From positions 1-63,676 of the forward strand of contig JAPYNK010000181.1 in NCBI GenBank assembly GCA_028285825.1: DNA of 63,676 nt. Direction: 5' to 3'. The DNA comes from Arenicellales bacterium (GTDB lineage: Bacteria > Pseudomonadota > Gammaproteobacteria > Arenicellales > Poriferihabitantaceae). The notes beneath the pieces were generated by a model. The model saw only the letters and a program-made list of their open reading frames with translations. It was not told where the DNA came from and did not search any database. Positions 39,298 through 50,006 of the stretch are shown one piece after another (positions within the stretch are counted from its first letter, which is position 1; each line of letters starts with the position of its first letter). The position numbers were made by a program, and so were the translations under genes.

Positions 39298-40983
39298 TCA
39301 GTTGGACGCGTATTTTCGGGTATTGTAGTACTGCTGGGCAATTGAAAGTATGTTGTTGACTACCCAGTACAGCACCAGACCTGCAGGAAACCACAAGAAG
39401 AAAACCGTGAATACAAATGGCAGCGCCATCATGATCTTTTTCTGCAGAGGATCGACCGGAGCAGGATTCAGGAAGTGCTGGATCAACATCGATGCACCCA
39501 TGATTATCGGTAGCACGAAATACGGGTCCGGTACCGAGAGATCATTCAGCCAGAGCATGAAATCGGCCTGCCGCAGCTCCACGCTTTCCAGTAGCACCCA
39601 GTACAAGGCGATAAACACCGGGATCTGAATCAGGATTGGCAGGCAGCCACCTGCCGGGTTGACCTTCTCTTCCTTGTACATTTTCATCATTTCCTGCTGA
39701 AAACGCTGCTTGTCGTCGCCATAGCGCTCCTTGAGCGTGACCATGCGCGGCTGCAGCTTTTTCATTCTGGCCATTGATTTGTAGCTGGTAGCCGATAACG
39801 GATAAAACACAAGCTTGACCAGAAAAGTCAGAAAAATAATCGCCCACCCCCAATTGTTGGTGAAACCGTGGATTTTCTGCAGCAGCCAGAATAATGGCGA
39901 GGCAATAGGCGTTAACCATCCGTAATCTACAGTCAGTTTGAGCCCGGGAGCCCCCTGCTCATCCAGACGAACCTGCTCCTTGGGGCCGGCGAACAGCACG
40001 GCCTCCAGCTGTCCGGACTCGCCAGGCGGGATGGTCACCGGCTGGAGCGTCTTGTAGCCAATGCGATATTGCGGATCCCTGTCATCACTGACCCCGGAGT
40101 AAAGCTGGTAGCCATCGGATCCGGTAGGCAGCCATGCCACGACAAAATAATGCTGCATCATCGCCACCCAGCCTGAGTCAGTATTGAGATTCACGGTCTC
40201 ATCACGCAGTTTGTCGTAACTGATCTTGTCGTATTTGTCCTCTTCGGTATAGACAGCCGCTCCACTGAAACTCGGTAATGCACCAAGTATGCCCATGGTC
40301 CCACCAGATTCGATTTCGGTCTGTTTCAGATGCCCGTACACAAAGCCTGTCCAGGGCACATCGCTCGTATTCACCACCCTGAAAGTCATCTCTATCCGAT
40401 AACTGTTCTTCCTGAACAAAAATACTTTCTGATACTGAATACCCTGTGGCGATGTCCAGTCAAGCACCACTTCCATAGTCTCGCGACCAGCCAAATCGAA
40501 GGCGGTCTGATCAGCACTGTAGAGAACATTGTGGTTCGGATACTCCCCCTCGCTCCCGATCAAGCCGCTTTGCGCAACAAAAAGACGGGGGTTTTCCCTA
40601 AACATCAGTACGAATGGATCATCCGGGGTATCCACGTTCACGGGATGATCAATCAGCTCAAGACGTATCAGGTCTCCGCCCTGCAGGTCAATCTCGGCAT
40701 TTACCAGACCGGTTTTGACTTGAATGATTTGGCCCGGCCGCTCTCCAGCATCCGGAATGGCATCCACCTCTGGAATTTCCGACTCCTCCGGAGTTTTTTC
40801 AGTAATAACTGTTGGTGTCTCCGGCACTTCTTCCAGACTCACTCCGCTCGGCGTGACCGGGACTTCCTCCTGCTCCAGGCTATCCCCGTCCTGATAATTG
40901 CTGTTGAAATCCAGCCAGGACATCCACATCATGACCAGTGTCAACCCAAGGGCGACAAACAGGAGAATTCGCTGAAACTGCAT
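39298..40983 (-). CDS. yidC: Membrane protein insertase YidC
   Basis: Inserts membrane proteins with or without the Sec translocon. The 561 residues include an N-terminal span (about 5-23), a large periplasmic beta-sandwich domain of the proteobacterial type (about 60-340) and the five-helix insertase core (GWAIIFLTFLVKLVFYPLSA, MVTLKERYGDDKQRFQQEMM, GGCLPILIQIPVFIALYWVL). The linker after the first helix is rich in Glu, Thr, Val and Pro. It lies 15 nt after yidD. Confidence 0.97.
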   Translation of the reverse strand: MQFQRILLFVALGLTLVMMWMSWLDFNSNYQDGDSLEQEEVPVTPSGVSLEEVPETPTVITEKTPEESEIPEVDAIPDAGERPGQIIQVKTGLVNAEIDLQGGDLIRLELIDHPVNVDTPDDPFVLMFRENPRLFVAQSGLIGSEGEYPNHNVLYSADQTAFDLAGRETMEVVLDWTSPQGIQYQKVFLFRKNSYRIEMTFRVVNTSDVPWTGFVYGHLKQTEIESGGTMGILGALPSFSGAAVYTEEDKYDKISYDKLRDETVNLNTDSGWVAMMQHYFVVAWLPTGSDGYQLYSGVSDDRDPQYRIGYKTLQPVTIPPGESGQLEAVLFAGPKEQVRLDEQGAPGLKLTVDYGWLTPIASPLFWLLQKIHGFTNNWGWAIIFLTFLVKLVFYPLSATSYKSMARMKKLQPRMVTLKERYGDDKQRFQQEMMKMYKEEKVNPAGGCLPILIQIPVFIALYWVLLESVELRQADFMLWLNDLSVPDPYFVLPIIMGASMLIQHFLNPAPVDPLQKKIMMALPFVFTVFFLWFPAGLVLYWVVNNILSIAQQYYNTRKYASN

Positions 40984-40998
40984 GCTCGATAATCCGAT

Positions 40999-41259
40999 TC
41001 AGGACTGTTCAGATTGCGGCAATGCCTCGGGAACGGGATCATAACCACCCGAGCTCCAGGGGTGACATCGGGCAATTCGCCTGACCGTCAGCATTGAGCC
41101 CTTGCATGCACCGTGCTCATCAATCGCTTCAAGTGCATATCTTGAGCAACAGGGATAGTATCTACAGTTACTGCCCAAGTACGGGCTGATGGCGAGCTGG
41201 TAAACGCGAATCAGGAATCGCAGACAGCGGCTCGGGAAATCTACTTCTGGCTTTGACAT
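40999..41259 (-). CDS. yidD: Membrane protein insertion efficiency factor YidD
   Basis: An 86-residue member of the YidD family, thought to help YidC-dependent insertion. The conserved block [23 protein letters not shown] is represented (key residues: ISP, three Cys, SRY), followed by [19 protein letters not shown]. It overlaps the 3' end of rnpA by 19 nt, the usual order. Confidence 0.95.
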   Translation of the reverse strand: MSKPEVDFPSRCLRFLIRVYQLAISPYLGSNCRYYPCCSRYALEAIDEHGACKGSMLTVRRIARCHPWSSGGYDPVPEALPQSEQS

Positions 41260-41606
41260 TTTTTTTGACTGATCTCAAACAGGCGCATCAGTTCCCGATG
41301 CAACGCCGCATTGGTCTCGCAAGATATTCCCGGGGCTGCGACCACGATGAAGTCCATGTCGGATAACTGACCCTGACAATGTCGGAATGCTTCGCGAATC
41401 TGGCGCTTGATTCGATTTCTCTGTACTGCTTTTTTACTTGCCTTTTTCGATACAACCAGTCCAAGCCTCGGATACCTGAACTGACTGTGGGTCGCATGAA
41501 CCTTGAACAGTCGGCCATGCGCCGAAACCCCATTTCGAGCACGAGCCCTGAATGGCGCACTGTCAGCGATTCTTTGACAACGGGTCAACCTCGACGAATT
41601 TGCCAA
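41241..41606 (-). CDS. rnpA: Ribonuclease P protein component
   Basis: Protein subunit of RNase P, which matures tRNA 5' ends. The 121 residues include [17 protein letters not shown] and the RNA-binding signature [13 protein letters not shown]. The most likely start is TTG 41606 ([18 protein letters not shown]), 14 nt after the rpmH stop; unusual starts are common in rnpA, which overlaps or abuts rpmH. Confidence 0.95.
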   Translation of the reverse strand: MANSSRLTRCQRIADSAPFRARARNGVSAHGRLFKVHATHSQFRYPRLGLVVSKKASKKAVQRNRIKRQIREAFRHCQGQLSDMDFIVVAAPGISCETNAALHRELMRLFEISQKKCQSQK

Positions 41607-41620
41607 CTTGAACGGTCAAC

Positions 41621-41755
41621 TCATGCGCTAAGACGAGCCCGCCCCTTGGCACGTCGGGCATTGATCACCGCACGGCCCGAGCGGGTTCGCATGCGCTGCC
41701 TGAATCCGTGAGTTCGTTTGCGTTTGAGATTGCTTGGCTGGAATGTACGTTTCAT
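41621..41755 (-). CDS. rpmH: Ribosomal protein bL34
   Basis: A 44-residue basic protein, too short for most automatic gene lists, read directly on the minus strand: it begins [18 protein letters not shown] and ends AKGRARLSA. Every conserved position of bL34 is present. It heads the rpmH-rnpA-yidD-yidC-mnmE series. dnaA, which normally diverges from rpmH, is absent, and the 237 nt upstream contain no DnaA-box-like TTATCCACA. Confidence 0.98.
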   Translation of the reverse strand: MKRTFQPSNLKRKRTHGFRQRMRTRSGRAVINARRAKGRARLSA

Positions 41756-41992
41756 GACTGAATAAGGAACAAATGTCTCGACCTGAAAGGAAATTGAATT
41801 TTACTGATTCATGATTGAATTTCAAGATGCCGGCACACCGCGATCTGGAACAATCCGTACGGTTGATCCAGGCCGGGAGGAACTCTTGATCGGTCGAATC
41901 TGCGAGGACAAATCGGTTCAGGGTTCTGATTTGCAATCCTGTAAAATCGCAACCCACAAACCCCTACCTCGAAAACAATCGTCAATTTTCCA

Positions 41993-43252
41993 ATGCCCAG
42001 AAATGCAATCTATGCACAGTCAGGCGGAGTGACAGCAGTCATAAATGCCAGTGCCTGTGCCATTATTGAAACAGCGCGAAAAAATTCGGGACAGATCGGC
42101 AAGGTGTATGCCGGACGCAACGGGATCGTGGGCATACTCAGGGAAGACTTGATCGATACGTCTGAAGAGTCATCCGAATCAATCGCAAGACTTCGCACTA
42201 CGCCCGCGGGCGCATTTGGTTCCTGTCGCTACAAGTTGAAAAGCATGCAGGAAAGTCATGCTGCATACCAGAGACTGATTGATGTCTTTGCAGCTCATGA
42301 CGTCGGCTATTTCTTCTATAACGGAGGGGGCGACTCCGCCGACACCTGCCTCAAGATTGCCAGGATTTCCGAGCAAATGGGGTATCCGGTACAGGCCATT
42401 CACGTCCCCAAAACCGTTGACAACGATCTGCCGATCACCGACAACAGTCCCGGGTTCGGATCTGTCGCCAAATACATCGCAACTTCAGTGCTTGAAGCGA
42501 GCCTTGATGTTGCTTCCATGTCGTTAACTTCAACCAAGGTCTTCATTCTTGAAGTCATGGGACGACATTCCGGATGGATTGCTGCCGCAGGCGGCATGGC
42601 CTCAAGCCAGGAACTGCCGATCCCGCTGGTTATCCTGTTTCCCGAAATCGCATTCGATCGAGAATCGTTTGTCAAACGCGTTCAGGATGCTGTCACATGC
42701 CATGGCCAGGTTTCCATTATCGTCTCGGAAGGGATTGCCGACAAGGATGGCCGGTTCCTGACAGACCAGGGACGAAGCGATGCTTTCGGTCATCAGCAAT
42801 TGGGGGGAGTTGCACCAACCATCGCCTCCATCGTCATGCAGGATACGGGGTTCAAATATCATTGGGCCGTTGCAGATTATCTGCAACGGTCAGCACGTCA
42901 TATTGCTTCAAGAACAGATGTCGAACAGGCCTATGCGGTTGGCGAATCAGCCGTACTCATGGCACTCGCAGGCGAGAATTCAGTGATGCCGGCAATTGTC
43001 CGCACAAGCAGCCATCCCTACGCATGGGAAATTGGCAAGGCTGAGCTGGAGGAAGTGGCGAATATCGAGAAAAAACTGCCGAGAACTTTTGTCGACAAGA
43101 GCGGATTTGGAATCACGCAGGCCTGTCGGGATTACATTGCACCGCTGATGGAGGGTGAAGACTGCCCGGCATTCCAAAACGGCATTCCACACTACGTCCG
43201 GCTAAAGAATAAATCCGTGCCAAGGAAGCTTGGCACGGATTTTGAGGTGTAG
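41993..43252 (+). CDS. pfp: Pyrophosphate-dependent 6-phosphofructokinase
   Basis: Phosphorylates fructose 6-phosphate reversibly with pyrophosphate, replacing both ATP phosphofructokinase and fructose bisphosphatase. The 419-residue protein has FFYNGGGDSADT near residue 107 and HVPKTVDNDLPITD near residue 138, where the Lys of PKT(V/I)DND marks the PPi-using type, plus MGRHSGWIA near residue 190. It converges on the membrane pyrophosphatase gene hppA, 99 nt away; both act on the pyrophosphate pool. A perfect hairpin is encoded inside the last 14 codons. Confidence 0.93.
   Translation: MPRNAIYAQSGGVTAVINASACAIIETARKNSGQIGKVYAGRNGIVGILREDLIDTSEESSESIARLRTTPAGAFGSCRYKLKSMQESHAAYQRLIDVFAAHDVGYFFYNGGGDSADTCLKIARISEQMGYPVQAIHVPKTVDNDLPITDNSPGFGSVAKYIATSVLEASLDVASMSLTSTKVFILEVMGRHSGWIAAAGGMASSQELPIPLVILFPEIAFDRESFVKRVQDAVTCHGQVSIIVSEGIADKDGRFLTDQGRSDAFGHQQLGGVAPTIASIVMQDTGFKYHWAVADYLQRSARHIASRTDVEQAYAVGESAVLMALAGENSVMPAIVRTSSHPYAWEIGKAELEEVANIEKKLPRTFVDKSGFGITQACRDYIAPLMEGEDCPAFQNGIPHYVRLKNKSVPRKLGTDFEV
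43211..43243. terminator. Hairpin terminator inside the 3' end of pfp
   Basis: A perfect 14-bp stem, AAATCCGTGCCAAG (43211-43224) with CTTGGCACGGATTT (43229-43242), closed by the loop GAAG. It is followed by T on the plus strand (TTTT at 43240-43243) and by T-rich sequence on the minus strand (ATTCTTT), so it can terminate both pfp and hppA. It lies within the pfp reading frame (codons for KSVPRKLGTDF), before the stop at 43250-43252, which is unusual. Confidence 0.7.
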
Positions 43253-43351
43253 TTGAACGGTCAGCAACCGGGGCCAGCGAAAACTTGCGAGCCTGCCGAT
43301 TGAGCGAAAAACAGCGGAATTCCGCTCTCTTTCCATGAGTTTGCCAACGGA

Positions 43352-45355
43352 TCACAAAAGCGGCGCGATGACCAGACTCACGATGGCCATGACATTGATC
43401 AAGATGTTCATGGACGGACCGGAAGTATCCTTGAACGGATCTCCGACCGTATCACCCACCACTGCAGCTGCATGAACATCGGAGCCCTTGCCCCCGAAGT
43501 TTCCCTTTTCAATGTATTTTTTTGCATTGTCCCATGCACCGCCAGCATTGGCCATGGTCAAGGCCATGACTACGCAGCCAAGAAGCGCGCCACCCAGCAT
43601 GCCACCGAGTGCTTGTGCCCCCAGCCCAAACCCAACAGCACAAGGGGCCACTACAGCAAGTACACCCGGCGGTACCATGCGCTTCAGGGCCGCCTTGGTT
43701 GCAATGTCAACACAACGATCAGAATCGGGTTTTGCATTGCCTTCCATAAGTCCGGGAATTTCCTTGAACTGACGGCGAATTTCCTGAATCATGTCGAATG
43801 CCGCGCTACCCACCGCATTCATGGTCAGTGAAGACACCAGAAAGGGAAAGATGCCGCCCAGGAACATGCCGGCCAACACTGTTGGATGACTCAAATCCAG
43901 GGTAAACCCGGGATTCAGGACCGATACGGTCTCTATGAATGCCGAGATCAAGGCCAACGCAGCCAGGGCCGCCGCACCGATGGCAAAGCCCTTGCCAATA
44001 GCTGCCGTCGTATTTCCAAGCTCGTCCAGAGAGTCGGTGATCTTGCGCACATCCTCGCCCAGGCCGGACATTTCAGCAATACCGCCGGCATTGTCTGCGA
44101 CCGGGCCATAGGCATCAATCGCCATGGTGATGCCAACGGTGGCCAGCATGCCAACTGCCGAGATGCCCACGCCATACAAGCCTGAGAGATGACTGGAGAC
44201 CAGAATAATCGTGGCAATAATCAACAGCGGTACCACTACGGACTGCATGCCGACAGCGAGACCCGTGATCATCACGGTCGCGGTTCCCGTCTCACCGCTT
44301 TTTGCGATATCCCGAACCGGTTTGCCGCCGGTGTAGTATTCGGTGATTAATCCGATACCGATACCTCCGGCAGCACCAACCACGACCGAAACCCAGATTC
44401 TTGCATTGACATCCAGCCAGCTGACAACACCGTAAGCAAGGACCATGAAGACAATAGTCGCTCCTATCGTGCCAATGCGAAGTGCAAGTTCCGGTGATCT
44501 GGCAGTGTTTACCTTAACCAGCACGACCCCCAGTATTGAACAAAGAATGCCGGCTGATGCCAATGCAAGTGGCAGAAACATCAGGATGTGTCTTTCGCCA
44601 TAAATAGCGGTCATGGCCAAGGGCAAGGTCGAGGCAATGGCGATCGTGGCAATGATTGAACCACAGTAGGATTCAAAAATGTCGGAACCCATGCCGGCCA
44701 CATCGCCAACGTTGTCACCCACATTGTCGGCAATGACGCCGGGGTTGCGGGGATCATCCTCAGGAATGCCTGCTTCAACCTTGCCGACGAGGTCTGCACC
44801 GACGTCTGCACTTTTGGTAAAGATGCCTCCGCCTACGCGTGAGAACAGTGCAACGGATGAAGCACCCATGCCAAATCCGTGAATGACGTGTGCAGTATGG
44901 GGATCACCGCCGTAGAGCAGGTACAGAAATCCAATACCCAGAAGCCCCATTGCCGCAATCGTGAGACCCATCACTGAACCGCCAAAAAATGAAACCGCGA
45001 GTGCTGTTTCGGCTCCATGCCGAGCCGCTGCCGTTGTCGTTCGCACGTTGGCACGCGTCGCCGAATACATGCCGATATAGCCGGCAATCCCGGAACAGAA
45101 CGCGCCAACCAGAAAGGCGATGGTGGTCTTGATTCCGAGATCCGAAAACAGGATGAACACGGATACGACAGCGACAAAGATCAGCAGATAGGTATACTCC
45201 CGCCGCATGAACACCATTGCACCACGATGAATTTGTTCGCCAATTTCTGCGACTTTTCCTTCACCAGCCGGGTATTTAAGGATCATCCGATAGACTACAA
45301 AGGCAGATATCATGCCAAGAACACCGAATAAAACCGGCAAGTAAGTAAGATTCAT
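43352..45355 (-). CDS. hppA: Membrane-bound ion-pumping pyrophosphatase, potassium-dependent type
   Basis: Couples pyrophosphate hydrolysis to H+ (or Na+) export across the inner membrane. The 667 residues form about 16 helices with the substrate site [20 protein letters not shown] and [15 protein letters not shown], and a C-terminal block [16 protein letters not shown]. The selector segment reads [14 protein letters not shown]; Ala and Gly at the two diagnostic sites (in place of Lys and Thr) mark the K+-dependent subfamily. Whether it pumps H+ or Na+ cannot be settled by eye. It pairs functionally with pfp. Confidence 0.96.
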   Translation of the reverse strand: MNLTYLPVLFGVLGMISAFVVYRMILKYPAGEGKVAEIGEQIHRGAMVFMRREYTYLLIFVAVVSVFILFSDLGIKTTIAFLVGAFCSGIAGYIGMYSATRANVRTTTAAARHGAETALAVSFFGGSVMGLTIAAMGLLGIGFLYLLYGGDPHTAHVIHGFGMGASSVALFSRVGGGIFTKSADVGADLVGKVEAGIPEDDPRNPGVIADNVGDNVGDVAGMGSDIFESYCGSIIATIAIASTLPLAMTAIYGERHILMFLPLALASAGILCSILGVVLVKVNTARSPELALRIGTIGATIVFMVLAYGVVSWLDVNARIWVSVVVGAAGGIGIGLITEYYTGGKPVRDIAKSGETGTATVMITGLAVGMQSVVVPLLIIATIILVSSHLSGLYGVGISAVGMLATVGITMAIDAYGPVADNAGGIAEMSGLGEDVRKITDSLDELGNTTAAIGKGFAIGAAALAALALISAFIETVSVLNPGFTLDLSHPTVLAGMFLGGIFPFLVSSLTMNAVGSAAFDMIQEIRRQFKEIPGLMEGNAKPDSDRCVDIATKAALKRMVPPGVLAVVAPCAVGFGLGAQALGGMLGGALLGCVVMALTMANAGGAWDNAKKYIEKGNFGGKGSDVHAAAVVGDTVGDPFKDTSGPSMNILINVMAIVSLVIAPLL

Positions 45356-45473
45356 ATCGCTGAGACTCCCAGGAATTCCATTGAAAAATAAGGGTGCACA
45401 TTATAGCGATTCAGCAAGCGATAAATCAATCGCTTTGGTGACCCCGAAACGGACCGAAATGGGATAAGCCGCC

Positions 45474-45716
45474 TCATGGAAAACTCTTGGATCGAGCGGG
45501 CCTGACACGAAAATGGCAGGGCGTGAGTTGCAGCTCAGAAACGGCCATCGGTTCGGCAATTCCGGGAACATTATGCTTGTCAGGCATTTCGTCAAATCTT
45601 CCCCGGTCCAACTTCAGCCTGACGGCAGTCGGTCCGCATGCTGCTGCGAGCAGGCAGGCTGCGAACACCGCAAAAGCCAACAGTGGAATCGAGTATCGTT
45701 GAGCTGGCCGCAGCAT
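45474..45716 (-). CDS. Putative small lipoprotein
   Basis: An 80-residue frame beginning MLRPAQRYS with a hydrophobic segment LLAFAVFAACLLAAACGP. The Cys after LAAA could be a lipobox cysteine, though Ala at -3 is less usual than Leu. The rest (VRLKLDRGRFDEMPDKHNVP and so on) matches no family I know. No strong ribosome site is seen; an ATG four codons upstream is also possible. The region otherwise holds the hppA promoter and no other gene. It may not be real. Confidence 0.4.
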   Translation of the reverse strand: MLRPAQRYSIPLLAFAVFAACLLAAACGPTAVRLKLDRGRFDEMPDKHNVPGIAEPMAVSELQLTPCHFRVRPARSKSFP

Positions 45717-45966
45717 GAACAGGAACATGCCATTTCTACTTGCCGGCAGCTCGATTATTCAGGATTGCGGAAATCCTGAATACTCCCATACGCCATTCAA
45801 TGAATGCCGATCGGCTGCAGAATGCCTGATGCAGTGTTGCCATACTGTCGGCAATATATTTCTGTCGGGATTGGACCTGCCCAGGGCAAGGGACTCACAA
45901 AAATGCAGGGACAGGAGAACTGCCCGGGCTCGATTTGGAGACTCGGCCGGAAACAAGAGTTCATGC

Positions 45967-46533
45967 TCAAGCCTTGGGGAGAGTAACGCCTTTCTGCTTC
46001 TGGTATTTACCGTCTCGATCCGAATAGGATACTTCGCATATCTCGTCGGATTCGAAAAAAATCACCTGGGCCACGCCTTCATTGGCATAAATTTTTGCGG
46101 GCAGTGGCGTGGTATTCGAAAATTCCAGCGTTACATGCCCCTCCCATTCGGGCTCGAAGGGCGTGACATTGACAATAATGCCGCAACGGGCATAAGTGCT
46201 CTTTCCCAGACAAATGGTCAGTATATTGCGCGGTATCCTGAAATATTCAACGGTTCTTGCCAGAGCGAAGGAGTTCGGCGGGATCATGCAGCTCTCTCCC
46301 GTAAAATCCACAAAACTGCTCTCGTCGAACTCCTTGGGGTCGACCACCGCTGAATTGATATTGGTAAAGATCTTGAATTCGTTCGAGCAGCGCACATCAT
46401 AGCCATAGCTCGATGTGCCATACGATATAACCTTGCCGCCATTGACTTCGCGAATCTGCGTGGCTTCGAACGGCTCGATCAAGCCATGCTGCCGGGCCAT
46501 ACGGCGAATCCATTTGTCAGACTTGATTGACAT
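45967..46533 (-). CDS. dcd: dCTP deaminase
   Basis: Converts dCTP to dUTP for thymidylate synthesis. The 188 residues include [60 protein letters not shown] (catalytic Glu in the WEG/LE region) and [12 protein letters not shown]. The length and motifs match the gammaproteobacterial mono-functional enzyme. It follows mrp on the same strand, 43 nt away, a common pair. Confidence 0.97.
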   Translation of the reverse strand: MSIKSDKWIRRMARQHGLIEPFEATQIREVNGGKVISYGTSSYGYDVRCSNEFKIFTNINSAVVDPKEFDESSFVDFTGESCMIPPNSFALARTVEYFRIPRNILTICLGKSTYARCGIIVNVTPFEPEWEGHVTLEFSNTTPLPAKIYANEGVAQVIFFESDEICEVSYSDRDGKYQKQKGVTLPKA

Positions 46534-46576
46534 GCAGCCAGGCGTTCATGGCAAGCAGAAAAGCATCCAGCGCATG

Positions 46577-47650
46577 TCAGTTTTGCTGGATCACGATGTT
46601 CGGGAATTTCGAACTGAAATCCTTTTTGCGCATTGACAGACGAGCCGCTACATTGCGTGCAATCTCCTTGTAGACATCCGTGATGGGGCTATCTGGATCC
46701 GCCACGACCGAGGGACAGCCACCGTCTGCATTCTCCCGTATTGAACGGGCCAGCGGCACGCTGCCGAGCAAGTCGGTTCCGTACTGCCTGGCCATGTCCT
46801 CACCTCCGCCTGAGCCGAATATGTGCTCTTCATGCCCGCATTTTGAACAGATATGGGTGCTCATGTTCTCGACAACACCCAAAACCGGAATGTCCACCTT
46901 CTCGAACATCTTGTAGGCCTTCCGCGCATCGAGCAATGCGATGTCTTGCGGGGTTGTGACAATCACTGAGCCCGATACCGGAACTTTCTGGGCCAGCGTC
47001 AGCTGTGTATCGCCGGTACCCGGAGGCATGTCAATAATCAGGTAGTCGAGATCATCCCAGTTCGTGTCGTTCAGAAGCTGTTCCAGGGCCTGCGTGACCA
47101 TGGGTCCCCGCCAGATCATGGGGGATTCCTCATCCACCAGAAATCCGATCGACATCGCCTGAACATGATAGCTCTTCATTGGTTCCAGGGATTTTCCATC
47201 CTTGGATGTCGGCTGGCCGCTGACCCCCAGCATTCTTGGCTGGCTTGGACCATAGATGTCCGCATCCAGAACCCCGACCCGAGCCCCCTCTGAAGACAAT
47301 GCCAGCGCCAGGTTCACGGACAGCGTTGATTTCCCGACTCCGCCCTTGCCGGATGCCACGGCAATAATGTTCTTGACGCCCTTCAGGGGTTTGATGCCCT
47401 CCTGTACTTCATGGGATACCGTGTTGGACTTGACTTCAACCTTCGCACCGGGAATCACTTCCTGAACCATGCCTATCAGCTGCTGCTCCCAGGACCTCGC
47501 TGGATAACCCAGACTTACCTCGATGCGAATCTCGTCATCCTCCAGGCGAATATCCCTGATTTCATTGCTCTCAATCAGGTCGCTGCCTGTATGAGGGTCC
47601 ATTATGCCCGCCAGTTTTTCCCGGATGGATTGTTGGTCTAGCTCTGCCAT
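46577..47650 (-). CDS. mrp: Iron-sulfur cluster carrier ATPase Mrp/ApbC
   Basis: P-loop ATPase that carries and transfers Fe-S clusters. The 357-residue protein has an N-terminal DUF59/MIP18 domain (about 1-85), then the deviant Walker A ASGKGGVGKSTLSVN near residue 105, DADIYGPSQPRMLG, DMPPGTGDTQLTL, and the cluster-binding CSKC (HICSKCGHEEHIFG) near residue 272. It diverges from metG, as in E. coli. Confidence 0.96.
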   Translation of the reverse strand: MAELDQQSIREKLAGIMDPHTGSDLIESNEIRDIRLEDDEIRIEVSLGYPARSWEQQLIGMVQEVIPGAKVEVKSNTVSHEVQEGIKPLKGVKNIIAVASGKGGVGKSTLSVNLALALSSEGARVGVLDADIYGPSQPRMLGVSGQPTSKDGKSLEPMKSYHVQAMSIGFLVDEESPMIWRGPMVTQALEQLLNDTNWDDLDYLIIDMPPGTGDTQLTLAQKVPVSGSVIVTTPQDIALLDARKAYKMFEKVDIPVLGVVENMSTHICSKCGHEEHIFGSGGGEDMARQYGTDLLGSVPLARSIRENADGGCPSVVADPDSPITDVYKEIARNVAARLSMRKKDFSSKFPNIVIQQN

Positions 47651-47960
47651 AAAAAATACCGAATAGTCAGGAGTAAAAAGTTGAAAAAGCGGACTTGTCC
47701 ACCGAATGTGTTCGAGGCATGCGCGTCATTGCCAAAAGGCGAATTGATGTCAGTCTATCCTGCTTCCCTGTCCTGCCGCCATCTGCCAGTATAATGGAGA
47801 TTAATGCAGGAATTATCAAGTAAAGGCCGCTTCTTTACTCTACAATCCACTTCTGATTTGTCGAGTGATGCCGCTTTTGCCTGCGTACTCTATCGGCACA
47901 TCGAAAGAATTGCCAATCGCTCGATTTAACAAAAACACCACCAGTCCAACACGCTACGTG
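47651..47960. promoter_or_regulatory. mrp-metG divergent intergenic region
   Basis: A 310-nt region between divergent mrp and metG. A perfect TATAAT occurs at 47790-47795 on the plus strand, about 165 nt before the metG start, but no good -35 hexamer lies at the right distance, so I rate it only as a possible metG promoter. The long leader after it has no T-box or other structure that I could recognise. No gene is seen. Confidence 0.35.
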
Positions 47961-50006
47961 ATGAGTTCCGTCGTATCACCTGAAACGCCCCGGAGAATTC
48001 TGCTTACCAGTGCTTTGCCCTATGCAAATGGCCAAATCCATTTGGGGCATATGCTGGAATATATCCAGACCGATATCTGGGCACGGTTTCAGCGTCTGGC
48101 GGGAAACGAATGCCACTTCATTTGTGCTTCGGATGCACATGGCACGCCAATCATGCTGAAAGCCGAGCAGGACGGGATTGAACCGATCGAACTGATAGAA
48201 AAGATTCGCAAGGAACATATGCGGGATTTCGAGGAATTCCTGATTTCCTTTGATAATTTCCACAGCACCCACAGCGAGGAAAATCGCCAATACTCCGAGC
48301 TGATCTATAACCGACTGAAGGAAAAGGGGCACATTAGCCGAAGGACGATTCGACAGCTATACGATACAGAGAAACAAATGTTTCTCCCCGATCGATTCGT
48401 GAAAGGCACCTGCCCTTTCTGCGGAGCCGAGGATCAGTACGGCGACAACTGCGAGGTCTGCGGAAACACCTATTCGCCTGCTGAACTGGTCAATCCGCGT
48501 TCCGTCATGTCCGGTTCCACGCCAATCGAGCGCGAGTCCGAGCAGTTATTTTTCAAGCTGGAAAACTTCCGGGACTTTCTGGCAGACTGGCTCGACAGAG
48601 GGCATACGCAGAAGGAAATCGCAAACAAGCAAAAGGAACTGTTCTGCGAAGAACTGCTTGAATGGGATATTTCCAGAAATGCGCCATACTGGGGCTTTGA
48701 AATTCCTGACGAGAAAGACAAGTATTTTTACGTCTGGCTCGATGCCCCGATTGGCTATCTCGCCAGCTTCAAGAATTACTGTGACCGTAAGGAGATTGAT
48801 TTTGACGAGTTTCTGAAATCCGACAGTGAATGCGAGCTCTATCACTTCATCGGCAAGGATATTGCACGTTTTCACACCCTGTTTTGGCCAGCCGAACTGC
48901 ATGGAGCCGACTTCAGAACGCCAACCGCAGTCTGGGCGCACGGTTTCCTGACTGTAAACGGTCAGAAGATGTCCAAGTCAAGAGGGACATTCATTACCGC
49001 TGAAACCTACCTCAAGCACCTGAATCCTGAATACCTGCGTTACTATTTTGCCGGAAAACTGGACGATTCGATTGATGATCTTGACCTGAATCTTGACGAC
49101 TTCAAAATCCGGGTCAATACCGACCTTGTTGGCAAGCTGATCAATGTAGCCAGTCGTTGTGCCGGCTTTATCTCACGCGTGTTTGGCGGTCAACTGAGTA
49201 GGGAACTTCCAGACCCCAGGATGTTTGAGGAGTTTGCCAGGGCTTCTGAAGCCATTGCTGCAGCATACGAATCACGGCAGTACAGTAAAGTCACCCGGCT
49301 CATCATGCAACTCGCCGATCGAACCAATCAGTACATCGACAGGGAAAAACCATGGGTGCTGGTGAAGGAGGATGAGACCCGAAAACAGGTTCAGGATATT
49401 TGCACTCAAGGCCTGAACCAGTTTCGGCAAATGATGGTCTATGCCAAGCCGATACTGCCGAACATCGCTGAAGGAACGGAAGCATTCCTCGATATTGAAG
49501 CACTCACCTGGCAAGATGCAGGCATTCCACTGCTTGATCATCGAATCAAGCCATTCAAGCCTCTTATGACCCGAATTGAAGACAAGCAAATCGACAGGAT
49601 CATTGAAGAATCCAAGGAGAGCGATATCGAAGCCTCTGCCATGAGCAGTGAGTTCGAGCCTCTGGCCGAAGAAATTGGCATTGATGATTTCTCACGCATT
49701 GACCTCCGGGTTGTGCGCATCGTTGATGCCACTCATGTCGATGGTTCCGACAAGCTGCTTCGCCTTCAGGTGGATTTGGGAGACAGTACGCGCACGATTT
49801 TCTCCGGCATCAAGTCTGCATATCAGCCCGAATCGCTGATCGGACGACTTACTGTTATCGTTGCCAATCTGGCGCCCCGTAAAATGCGCTTTGGCTTGTC
49901 GGAAGGCATGGTGCTGTGTGCTGGAACTGGGCGAGATCACCCGGTAGGTGTTCACGTAAACGATGCCCGAACGGATTCTGGAACTTGCCCAGTGGCTCAG
50001 GGATAG
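47961..50006 (+). CDS. metG: Methionyl-tRNA synthetase with altered C-terminus
   Basis: Charges tRNA-Met. ATG 47961 ([20 protein letters not shown]) gives 681 residues. Class I motifs: HLGH in [14 protein letters not shown] and KMSKS in [12 protein letters not shown]; zinc cysteines in [18 protein letters not shown]; the C-terminal tRNA-binding domain (about 575-665) starts [20 protein letters not shown]. The normal end after SEGMVLxAG (a GGKDIFLLxPD type sequence of about 20 residues) is missing; from about 49925 the frame reads [14 protein letters not shown], which is antisense to the aldehyde dehydrogenase. The true coding end has been replaced by a junction. Confidence 0.92.
   Translation: MSSVVSPETPRRILLTSALPYANGQIHLGHMLEYIQTDIWARFQRLAGNECHFICASDAHGTPIMLKAEQDGIEPIELIEKIRKEHMRDFEEFLISFDNFHSTHSEENRQYSELIYNRLKEKGHISRRTIRQLYDTEKQMFLPDRFVKGTCPFCGAEDQYGDNCEVCGNTYSPAELVNPRSVMSGSTPIERESEQLFFKLENFRDFLADWLDRGHTQKEIANKQKELFCEELLEWDISRNAPYWGFEIPDEKDKYFYVWLDAPIGYLASFKNYCDRKEIDFDEFLKSDSECELYHFIGKDIARFHTLFWPAELHGADFRTPTAVWAHGFLTVNGQKMSKSRGTFITAETYLKHLNPEYLRYYFAGKLDDSIDDLDLNLDDFKIRVNTDLVGKLINVASRCAGFISRVFGGQLSRELPDPRMFEEFARASEAIAAAYESRQYSKVTRLIMQLADRTNQYIDREKPWVLVKEDETRKQVQDICTQGLNQFRQMMVYAKPILPNIAEGTEAFLDIEALTWQDAGIPLLDHRIKPFKPLMTRIEDKQIDRIIEESKESDIEASAMSSEFEPLAEEIGIDDFSRIDLRVVRIVDATHVDGSDKLLRLQVDLGDSTRTIFSGIKSAYQPESLIGRLTVIVANLAPRKMRFGLSEGMVLCAGTGRDHPVGVHVNDARTDSGTCPVAQG

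Noticed and set aside
41756..41992. Replication origin beside rpmH
   Set aside because: No TTATCCACA-like DnaA boxes, no AT-rich unwinding region and no dnaA are present in the gap.
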